Translations under genes and position numbers: made by a program | DNA from: CAWARU01 sp963805795 | Lineage (GTDB): Bacteria > Pseudomonadota > Gammaproteobacteria > UBA6186 > Azoamicaceae | DNA length: 64,000 nucleotides | Assembly: GCA_963805795.1 (NCBI GenBank) | Contig: CAWDVG010000003.1 | Location: forward strand, 62,001 to 126,000 | Reading direction: 5' to 3' | Shown here: positions 58,101 to 64,000 of the stretch, one piece after another | Numbering within the stretch: position 1 is the first letter of the stretch | Layout: every line of letters begins with the position of its first letter | Notes under the pieces: generated by a model | Databases searched by the model: none | Seen by the model: only the letters and a program-made list of their open reading frames with translations | Told to the model about the DNA's origin: nothing

Positions 58101-61100
58101 ACGGCTTTTGAATTAAATACCCTAGGAGATAAAGACTTTTTGGCTACGCAACTTGCCTATACTTTAGATTTACATGGTCCTGTTATGAACATTGATACGG
58201 CATGTTCTACATCGCTGGTGGCGATAGCTGAAGCTTGTAATAAATTACAATCCATGAAATGTGACCTTGCTATTGCTGGAGGGGTAAATTTACATTCTTC
58301 CGATCAATTTGGATATTGTTATAAAGAAGGAAGTATTTATTCAAAGGATGGATATTGTCGAGTTTTTGATAGCGAGGCTAACGGAACAGTCATCTCCGGT
58401 GGGGTAGGGGTAGTCGTATTAAAAAGGCTATCTCAAGCAAAGAGAGACAATGATAACATTTTAGCAGTCATTAAGGGATATGGGATAAATAATGATGGAC
58501 GTCGCAAAGTAGGATTCACAGCGCCAAGTATGCTGGGACAAAAAGACTGCATACTAGAGTCACAGCGATGTGCAGGCATTAGTTCAGATGATATTAGCTA
58601 TGTTGAGTGTCATGGGACAGGTACTTTGATTGGGGATCCAATCGAGGTCCAAGCATTAGCCGAAGTTTTTCGAGAAAACAGAGATGGCCATAGAGTAGCT
58701 AAGTGTATACTTGGCTCCGTGAAAGCTAATATAGGTCATGCGAATAAGGCGGCGGGCGTAGCCTCCTTTATTAAAGTATGTGAGATGTTAAAAAGAAAAA
58801 TTATACCGCCATCTATAAATTTTGTTAATCCAAATCCAGAGTTAAAACTGGGTGACAGTCCCTTCGAAATAATTACTGAACAAAAGTTCTGGGATATACC
58901 AGAAGGGAAACGTCGAATAGCTGGGGTAAGTTCTTTTGGGATAGGGGGAACCAATGCTCATGTGATTATAGAGGAAGCCCCCTCGCGGGAGGCATCGAGC
59001 GATTCTGAAGATACATTTAAATTATTATGTCTTTCAGCAAAGAGTAAAGATAGTTTGCATGGTATACAAGAAAAGTTAAGGGAATATCTGCTGAAAAACT
59101 CAGAAGTGAACTTGGCTGATTTTGCATACACTCTACAAGTAGGGCGAGAATCACTTTCTCATAAATGCCTTATAGTATGCAAAAAAGTAGAGGAAGCTTT
59201 AAGGGCTTTTGCTGGGGAGGACGAAGCAGAGAAATTTTTCGAAGTAAGCGATACTAAGTCACGAAGTTTGATCTTTATGTTTAGTGGCCAGGGTACGCAA
59301 TATGTTAATATGGGCAAGCAACTTTATATCAATAGTGAAATATTTAGAACTACTGTAGATGCATGCGCCAGAATACTGCAATTACATAGCGGCTATGATT
59401 TTCGAGACATTTTATATCCAGAAAAAATAACTAATAAAGAAGCAGAAGCAAAACTAAATAATACCCGTTTTACACAGGCAATCTTATTTGTCTTTGAATA
59501 CGCGTTATGTAAGCTATGGGAGTCTTTGGGTATTAAACCAGCAGGATTAATAGGTCATAGTCTTGGAGAATATGTAGCCGCTTGTATAAGTGGAATTTTT
59601 TCACTGGAGGACGCGCTTAAATTAGTAGATGCAAGAGGCCGTTTAATTGCTGAGTTGCCACCAGGCGCTATGCTCGCTGTTGGTAGATCTTATGATTCAA
59701 TTGAGCAGGAAGTTCCTCCCGATGTTTCATTGGCAGCGGTTAATACCGTGAACGCCTGCGTATTGTCCGGGCCAAGCGAGGTGATCGTTAAGTTGGCTAA
59801 GCAATTTAAGGATCAAGGGGTGTTTTGTCATATTTTACAGACATCACATGCATTTCATTCGGCAATGATGGAACCCATGTTATCTGGTTTCGAAGAAATT
59901 CTAGAAGAGGTCACTTTTAATGAGCCCAGCGTTCCACTCATATCAAATATAACAGGCAAATGGCTCAAACCAAAAGAGGCACAATGCAAAGAATACTGGT
60001 TAAGGCATATTCGTGAAACCGTGAATTTTAATGGAGGGTTAACAGAGCTATTTAAGAACAAGGATGCAATTTTGTTAGAAATAGGCCCAGGCAATACACT
60101 TGCCAATCTTGCTCTACAACATACTGATAAAGATAAGTCACATAAAATTTTGTCCTCCCTACCGGCAACAAGAGATGCCGAAAATTCGGAGAAGCACTTT
60201 TTCGTGTCACTTGGGAAACTTTGGTTAAATGGCTATGAACTTAATTTTGAATCTTTATACCCTAAATCTGAGCACCGAAACAAGATTGCTTTACCTACCT
60301 ATGTATTTGAAAAACATGCACATTGGATAGAACCCGATCAAATACCAACGGTCCAATCTGTACCGCAGCAACAAGTCAAAACACCAATCGACGAATGGTT
60401 CTATGTTCCTTCTTGGAAGAGATTACCATTCGATAATATTCAAACAAAGCTGGTTGATAAAAAAATCCTCATTTTCAGGGATAATTTTGGCATAGGAGAT
60501 AAGTTAATTAGCATATTACAATCCCAGAATGAAATATATAAAGTTAATTTTGGTGCAACTTATGGATTTAACCCACAAAATAAAGAATATCAGATAACAG
60601 CAACACATAAGAGTGATTACGAAAAACTATTTACGGATTTAGGTTCTAAACAAATTTTCCCGGATCATGTAATTCATCTATGGTTACTGGAGGCCTATGA
60701 TGAGCAGGGTGCGCGTGCAATAACCGAAGAAAGTATTGCTCGTTATCAGGATCTAGGTTTTTTTAGTGTTCTTTTTCTTGTTCAAGCGATAAGTTTATTT
60801 CAAATAAGTAACCCGGTTAATTTAACTGTAATTGGCAGTGGAGTATATTCAGTTACAGGTCAAGAGAGTTTAATCCCTGAAAAGGCGACCATCCAAGGAT
60901 TGGTAAAGTGCATACCACAAGAATATTCTAATATTACTAGTAAATACATTGATATTGAATTAAAGGAATGCTATGAGCGGTTAGCTCATCATATAGTGGA
61001 TGAAATACCTCAATGTAAAAATTCTATTATTGCTTTTAGAAATCAATATAAATGGCTAGAAAATTATGAAAACATTCCTTTGCCTGAAGTGAATTTAACT

Positions 61101-62234
61101 TCTATCCCTCTTAAAGAAGGTGGAACGTATTTGATAACCGGTGCGTTTGGAGGAATTGGTTCAATATTTGCAGAATTTTTAGCGAGGAACTTCCATGCAA
61201 ATCTTATTTTAATTGGCCGATCTGTGCTTCCAGATAGAAACCAATGGCAAGAGTATTTGTTAAAATTCGAAGAAACAGATACCTCAAAAAAGATTCGGAC
61301 CGTTTTGAACTTAGAAAATTTAGGTGCTACTGTATACCCCATACCCGCAGATGTTTCAAGTTATGAGGACATGCAGGAAGTTAAAGCTTTTGCAAAAAAG
61401 AATTTTGATAATATGAATGGGGTGTTTCATTGTGCAGGGGTATCTAGCGGAAAATTTTTAAATCAAAATGATCGTGACAGAATTAAGGAAATCTTTTTGC
61501 CTAAATTAAGTGGCGCATTAAATTTATATAAAATTTTTCATGAGGATAATTTAGATATTTTAATATTTTTTTCTTCAACGCTTTCAATAAGATGTATCAT
61601 GGGGCAAGCAGATTATGCTGGCGCAAATGCATTTATGGATTGTTTTTCCCATTTTGTTAATAAAAATAATGTTATTTCCGTAAATTGGGATGTTTGGCAC
61701 AATATTGGTATGTCGGAGAAAAATATTGAGGATCCAGAGGTGGGAATACGACCTCATGAAGGAATTGAAGCTTTTAAAAGGTTATTATCAAAAAAAACGG
61801 CTGCCCAAGTGGTTGTCTCGACTATTTCTAATCTATTGGACGTTAGAGACTTAAAAACTAATAAATTAGATAAGGATAAAAGAGAGGTATTGAACGACAT
61901 TACTCTACAGTCTTCAAAAGAGAAACTAGAACAACAAATAATTGAAATTTGGTGTGATATTCTCGGACATAATGAAATAAATTTAAATGACAATTTCTTC
62001 AATTTAGGGGGTAATTCTTTAAAAATTGTTAAAATGAAAGAAAAAATTGATGCAATCATTTCCTCAGATCTGAAGGTAACTGATTATTTTAACTATTCCA
62101 CTATTAATCTATTGGTACAGAAACTAACAGAGGGCCATTTACCCGCTGCTCCATTACAACAAAACAAACAAATTGAAGTAAGAAAAGAAAGGGTCAATAC
62201 TCTAAATATGTTACACATTAGACGTAGAAAATAA
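52155..62234 (+). CDS. PKS, two modules with intact ATs: KS-AT-KR(DH inserted)-ACP-KS-AT-KR-ACP
   Basis: 3359 residues. KS1 (10-435, TACSSS, ECHGSG, NMGHAQ); AT1 (535-850, GHSTGEY near 631, KHAYHS); KR1 structural half and core (905-1370); DH (1395-1690, HKLGGVPTIP near 1418, LLDIATS); a KR-tail motif (NGLTPFEGLEAFKR near 1700); ACP1 (GGNSLL near 1786). KS2 (1847-2270, TACSTS, ECHGTG, NIGHAN); AT2 (2370-2690, FSGQGTQY, GHSLGEY near 2466, SHAFHS); KR2 (2740-3210); ACP2 (GGNSLK near 3286). Both ATs have malonyl-type HAxHS motifs. AT1 has SGIGEHY where AT2 has SGQGTQY, so it may be weaker. KR1 lacks the GR pair that binds NADPH (TYQ in place of GR) and may be impaired. There is no thioesterase; the C-terminus is a basic tail (HIRRRK), so release or transfer is unexplained. 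Confidence 0.93.
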   Translation: MKTHSLNLNGFEIAVIGMSGRFPGAKNINEYLNNLKNGEYGIKFYTEEELRENGVPEDTIRAPNFVRASAVIPDHDKFDHKFWNYTPHLAKIMSVEHKVALEEVWSAFENAGYDVTKYKKKIGVFFSSGLVNEAFNEYRNTTNPFELLLASGADFLSTRLAYELSLTGPALNIQTACSSSLVAIHYACQSLINGECSMAVAGGITIDPLRMGYFYEEGMIHSKDGYCRSFDNESTGAVFSGGCGCVILKPLENALNDADRIDAIIKGSAVNNDGRRKIGFTAPSEEGQFKVITQAINISEVDAKDIGYIECHGSGTKLGDAIEIQALTRALQECDKGSRDAQCLIGSVKSNMGHAQAAAGVAGFIKAVLSIKNALIFPSLNYNNPSPKIDYQQSPLTVNTKLLNWAPKNNALRVAGVSSFGAGGTNAHMILSEMPGPVIQKNKTPYPYNIISLSAKSSKSLEMMRSELANFLKKGSQENLGDIANMLHKSRAAFQYRHILVCPSNEEAIKKLESSINDELIDKKDYSVLKNEQAPTIVFLCSGIGEHYFNMSKELYDTIPYYREQVDTCRDLLKPYLEIDLLHVMFGDSFHDESDSLLKKTEYMTSAVFTVGYATAKLLMHWGVDPQVLIGHSTGEYLAACLANVLPLKDMLHLVVKRAQIMDGLPSGAMIVVPLTEEEVRPYLNEDISIAATNAPSFCTLSGKVEPIKNLVDKLLDLEIDSKYLPVKHAYHSKTMELGKEQFLKLFSQFKFQAPTIPFVSNLTGKFITDREAVDPCYWYKHTCGSVHFSKGIQSLFDEDSIYIEIGPGNNLVSALLQHQSKEIDLRNRAFNTIRGKNKDQSDLEYFFKTIGKLWLCGVEINWNQFYNYDLLSKLELPTYPFEKNEYLQTQTKVPVVPASKQTEKLLIDEWFYVPFWKKSQLSSGRMEMVNKKILVFTDNCGVADVLINSLQSHNEVYKVRLGTSYGYDEENKEYKIVATVRSDYEKIFTDLSTKGIIVDHIIYLWLLENNDEQNVHEVTEESIQYYQDLGFYSVLFLIQAIGLSAVGNRTHLTVVGNGIYSVTGKENLFPEKATMQGLIKCIPQEYSNITSEYIDVDLLESNQQELTEFILAECLNNSNENQLIAYRNLDRYILEYNNVKLPESQGISDNLKHEGAYLITGGLGGLGFIFAEYLAKNLKANLILTYQAALPARASWEDYLLKPDSDINTVEKIRRILKLENFGIRVFTIQADVCNYAEMQQVKFFTGENFSRLSGIIHCAGITAGQFIINKNKEYSDNIFGPKLQGSLNLFKIFGSEDIDFILFTSSIIAVDCFMGQSDYSAANAFLDAFMYYCNKSDVRRGNKPKFLTVNWDGWQEIGAAEREQGSTLKQKLEAQNFKVKSINDYLFKTQITDSNCQAYYYISKFSPFEHWFLGEHKLGGVPTIPGTFYIELLKAASIFSGSKKPIYIEELMFVSPLRVGLKKSKEVFTVLNKVDTGLEAKVFTASDDSMGRKIWHEHVSGKIAYFEQGSLANRSEEIKKYINHLKSKCKEDWGYLTLINSLVQRNIDEENQVSKWGDRWNCIKQVSTGEDCGILWLSLPESFSNDSKIFELHPALLDIATSAIARKFSDGGNYLPSSYHGITIFSPLPQEVISYVEMINVDTHNESLNCKVVIADTAGNILVEIQKFTMAAIGSDSTTNKVAQFQTRNLDFIFGDNKLKNGLTPFEGLEAFKRIIQGDFRHVMVSTINLEERIKKEIEIESPKENFDEIPNRLSSPSKIIHHIWSNLFGYDEIGEDENFFEVGGNSLLAITLRNQINRQLNVKIGVVDIFAYPTIKKLSAHLFGEQTLSEKNYEKQPLTNDEAIAVIGYSGIFPGSEDIEAYWSNIINGKECLLHLSRDACVGLRVPASELNDKDYIASGALFSDIEKFDAQFWKLSPQDASVMDPQTRYFLEHTWKALEHSGYIRQRSKLAVGIFCGSGWSQYLVKNLFANQAILNKATAFELNTLGDKDFLATQLAYTLDLHGPVMNIDTACSTSLVAIAEACNKLQSMKCDLAIAGGVNLHSSDQFGYCYKEGSIYSKDGYCRVFDSEANGTVISGGVGVVVLKRLSQAKRDNDNILAVIKGYGINNDGRRKVGFTAPSMLGQKDCILESQRCAGISSDDISYVECHGTGTLIGDPIEVQALAEVFRENRDGHRVAKCILGSVKANIGHANKAAGVASFIKVCEMLKRKIIPPSINFVNPNPELKLGDSPFEIITEQKFWDIPEGKRRIAGVSSFGIGGTNAHVIIEEAPSREASSDSEDTFKLLCLSAKSKDSLHGIQEKLREYLLKNSEVNLADFAYTLQVGRESLSHKCLIVCKKVEEALRAFAGEDEAEKFFEVSDTKSRSLIFMFSGQGTQYVNMGKQLYINSEIFRTTVDACARILQLHSGYDFRDILYPEKITNKEAEAKLNNTRFTQAILFVFEYALCKLWESLGIKPAGLIGHSLGEYVAACISGIFSLEDALKLVDARGRLIAELPPGAMLAVGRSYDSIEQEVPPDVSLAAVNTVNACVLSGPSEVIVKLAKQFKDQGVFCHILQTSHAFHSAMMEPMLSGFEEILEEVTFNEPSVPLISNITGKWLKPKEAQCKEYWLRHIRETVNFNGGLTELFKNKDAILLEIGPGNTLANLALQHTDKDKSHKILSSLPATRDAENSEKHFFVSLGKLWLNGYELNFESLYPKSEHRNKIALPTYVFEKHAHWIEPDQIPTVQSVPQQQVKTPIDEWFYVPSWKRLPFDNIQTKLVDKKILIFRDNFGIGDKLISILQSQNEIYKVNFGATYGFNPQNKEYQITATHKSDYEKLFTDLGSKQIFPDHVIHLWLLEAYDEQGARAITEESIARYQDLGFFSVLFLVQAISLFQISNPVNLTVIGSGVYSVTGQESLIPEKATIQGLVKCIPQEYSNITSKYIDIELKECYERLAHHIVDEIPQCKNSIIAFRNQYKWLENYENIPLPEVNLTSIPLKEGGTYLITGAFGGIGSIFAEFLARNFHANLILIGRSVLPDRNQWQEYLLKFEETDTSKKIRTVLNLENLGATVYPIPADVSSYEDMQEVKAFAKKNFDNMNGVFHCAGVSSGKFLNQNDRDRIKEIFLPKLSGALNLYKIFHEDNLDILIFFSSTLSIRCIMGQADYAGANAFMDCFSHFVNKNNVISVNWDVWHNIGMSEKNIEDPEVGIRPHEGIEAFKRLLSKKTAAQVVVSTISNLLDVRDLKTNKLDKDKREVLNDITLQSSKEKLEQQIIEIWCDILGHNEINLNDNFFNLGGNSLKIVKMKEKIDAIISSDLKVTDYFNYSTINLLVQKLTEGHLPAAPLQQNKQIEVRKERVNTLNMLHIRRRK

Positions 62235-62247
62235 TAAATCCTTAAGA

Positions 62248-63978
62248 CTACATGATAATGCAACAGCTCCTTTTTTTAGAATTATTTTTTTGTTGAGTAT
62301 CGGTAGCTGCAACTTGAGCTTGAGCCTTTTGTTGATTATAGCTTGTCAGTATTGGTTGAGCTGTAGCCTCGCCCGTAATTATATCATTATCCTCTTTGGT
62401 CACTGTCTTAATGGACTGTATTGAAGGAGTTGCAGTTAATTTTGCTAAAGCAGCTGCGGAATCATTGGCAGCACTCTGTTTTTTCTTTGACTCATTTTTG
62501 GTCGTTGGTTCAGGTAAGCCTAAATGGATTTGATTATACCAATGACGACCAACGAGCACACTAGCCGATATCATGCCAATGCCCTTACCAAGATAAACGC
62601 CTGCTGAGCCTAGCCCTAAAACGGTTGGTATACCGAGTGCACAGGCAGCTCCAAAACCTAGACCACAGACAAGAAGTACCCTAATTTTCGAAGCATATTT
62701 AGTGTCGTTGAGAGCCCCTTGTATTGCGCTTGAAGTTATAATTCTAATAGATTCGAACGCTTGACTTACACTGCCAATAAGCAGCAGCGTTAGGGTTGTC
62801 TTTTTAATATCTTCAAGTTCAGGATTAGAGGTATGGACAAAAGTTAAGACTAGTTGGCTAGATAATGTCCCAAATATTGTAATAATCATAAGAGACATGC
62901 CTGTGCCAGTAATAATACACGAAGCACCTAGTTTGATTGCATCAGATATTTTTTGTGCTCTACTAAATTCTACAACATGACGTCCCCGCACTTCACTGCA
63001 TAGGTAATTACAAGTTTGCCCAAGGCCAAAGGCAGGGACTGTCATTAGAAGTGTAATATATAACGTTGCGATTTCATTGGCTTTTATATCTGTAGAAGAC
63101 ATTATGCCACCAATGATTGCAGTGGAGCCAATCACTCTTAAGCCTTCAGTTAAAATTTGTGCCAGAACAGGCCAGGATAAATCCCATAACTCGCTAATCA
63201 CTTGCTTACTATAGGCGAAGGCTTCATAACTAAAGTATTTATATTGTTCAAAGGCCGGAGCATATTTTAATATCGAAACTAAACCTAGCAAATTCACCCA
63301 GGCTGAAATGGAACTTGCGTGTCCCATCCCTGCAGCATGCAAAGAAGTTTGTATAAGCGCGTAACCTAGTCCGGTTGTCATTGCGTTGGTGGTAAGTTTT
63401 GATAATAGGAAAAAACCAATATTTCTGGTTTTTAAAGTGGTAGCTTGTTGTGCAGCTGCAAGACACAAAAAGGCCGGTATGCCCCAAGAAAAACCAAAAA
63501 AATAGTTTTGAGTAATCGAGACAGATTCCTCGGGTTGCTGTAATCCTTTTAATAGAGGGGCACATAAAAGTAGCAAACCAGCTGATGCTATTCCTACAGG
63601 TATGGCAAACATAAAGCCATTATTTAAAATTTTATTCAATGTCTTAATTTCTTTAGCACCATAAGCACGATTCAAAAGGGTTCCAATTGAATACATAGAA
63701 ACTGCAGAATAAGAAAAAATGACATATTGACAAGAATTAATTAGATTGGTTGCATCGAGGTTTACTCCTTGTTGATCAAGGTCTGCAATCAATTTTGTAT
63801 TTATAAAACCGCCGATGGTGTCAATGCTAATAATAGCTATCATGAAAACACTTTTACCGAGTACTTTACCACAGGCTTCGCGATTAGTTAATGGGCTATA
63901 CATCCGCATAAAATGACCTTCACCATCGAAGCATACTTTGACGGAGGTGGGGGCATTCGGATTCAGATCTTCCGGCAT
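62248..63978 (-). CDS. MATE-family efflux transporter with C-terminal CaaX box (CCIIM)
   Basis: 576 residues from ATG 63978; about twelve membrane segments between 40 and 480. It is a paralogue of the MATE protein at 10442-12313: the shared pieces include TNLINSCQ near 78, GFSWGIPA near 160, AAGMGHASSISAW near 215 and the GLGQTCNYL segment. Overall similarity is moderate. The soluble tail (about 480-576) is Lys/Gln/Thr-rich and unlike the other one, yet both end in CIIM; here the end is KKRSCCIIM, with a second Cys that could be palmitoylated in a host and a basic patch in front. It converges on the synthase operon with only 13 bases between stops. Bacterial membrane exporter by family; the CaaX tail is not explained by a bacterial role. 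Confidence 0.88.
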   Translation of the reverse strand: MPEDLNPNAPTSVKVCFDGEGHFMRMYSPLTNREACGKVLGKSVFMIAIISIDTIGGFINTKLIADLDQQGVNLDATNLINSCQYVIFSYSAVSMYSIGTLLNRAYGAKEIKTLNKILNNGFMFAIPVGIASAGLLLLCAPLLKGLQQPEESVSITQNYFFGFSWGIPAFLCLAAAQQATTLKTRNIGFFLLSKLTTNAMTTGLGYALIQTSLHAAGMGHASSISAWVNLLGLVSILKYAPAFEQYKYFSYEAFAYSKQVISELWDLSWPVLAQILTEGLRVIGSTAIIGGIMSSTDIKANEIATLYITLLMTVPAFGLGQTCNYLCSEVRGRHVVEFSRAQKISDAIKLGASCIITGTGMSLMIITIFGTLSSQLVLTFVHTSNPELEDIKKTTLTLLLIGSVSQAFESIRIITSSAIQGALNDTKYASKIRVLLVCGLGFGAACALGIPTVLGLGSAGVYLGKGIGMISASVLVGRHWYNQIHLGLPEPTTKNESKKKQSAANDSAAALAKLTATPSIQSIKTVTKEDNDIITGEATAQPILTSYNQQKAQAQVAATDTQQKNNSKKRSCCIIM

Positions 63979-64000
63979 GCTAAATGATTTTGTATGTGGG

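Noticed and set aside
1..64000. CRISPR arrays, tRNA or rRNA genes, transposases or integrases
   Set aside because: I looked for regular short repeats, tRNA-like cloverleaf patterns and recombinase motifs in the intergenic spaces and found none I could support.

Overview
The window is AT-rich bacterial DNA that is almost entirely one hybrid polyketide/non-ribosomal peptide (PKS/NRPS) locus. Several features point to a host-associated gammaproteobacterium, perhaps of the Legionellales: a putative OTU-type cysteine protease with a nuclear-localisation-like tail, two MATE transporters ending in the eukaryotic prenylation box CIIM, the base composition, and a 129-bp palindromic repeat. That placement is an inference; there is no rRNA or tRNA here to anchor it.

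Layout. 1-10295: the 3' part of a PKS gene that begins outside the window, then a coupled PKS gene ending in a C-methyltransferase module. 10442-13501: a MATE transporter with a CaaX tail, an unrecognised gene and a GIY-YIG-like gene. 13620-20707: an NRPS module (Cys code) and a PKS module whose AT is missing. 20721-20849: a long palindromic repeat. 20867-24523: a tightly packed tailoring/export set (SDR, AurF-like diiron oxygenase, DUF2306 membrane protein, MFS exporter). 24694-27141 (minus): a methyltransferase-GNAT-ACP loading protein of the AprA/GphF/SxtA type. 27457-33204: two tandem UvrA-like ATPases, each with its own promoter-like sequence. 33272-34063: the OTU-like protein. 34177-62234: one operon of a type II thioesterase and three giant synthases. 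62248-63978 (minus): a second MATE protein with a CIIM tail, convergent with the operon.

How the genes may work together. The GNAT loading protein would make a short methylated, decarboxylated acyl starter. PKS modules extend it, and NRPS modules are predicted from specificity residues to add Cys (13620 gene), Val and Gly (34927 gene), a Thr-like residue and a second Cys that is cyclised and oxidised to a thiazole (41306 gene). The last two PKS modules (52155 gene) carry the only intact AT domains. Four other modules have AT domains that are decayed or reduced to a scar, so malonyl loading must come in trans. There is no terminal thioesterase domain; only a separate type II thioesterase is present. 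The AurF-like enzyme, SDR and DUF2306 protein are candidate tailoring enzymes. MFS and MATE proteins would export the product. The duplicated UvrA-like proteins resemble self-resistance factors for DNA-damaging metabolites, so the product may attack DNA. The most unusual features are the graded AT decay and the shared CaaX box on the two transporters.
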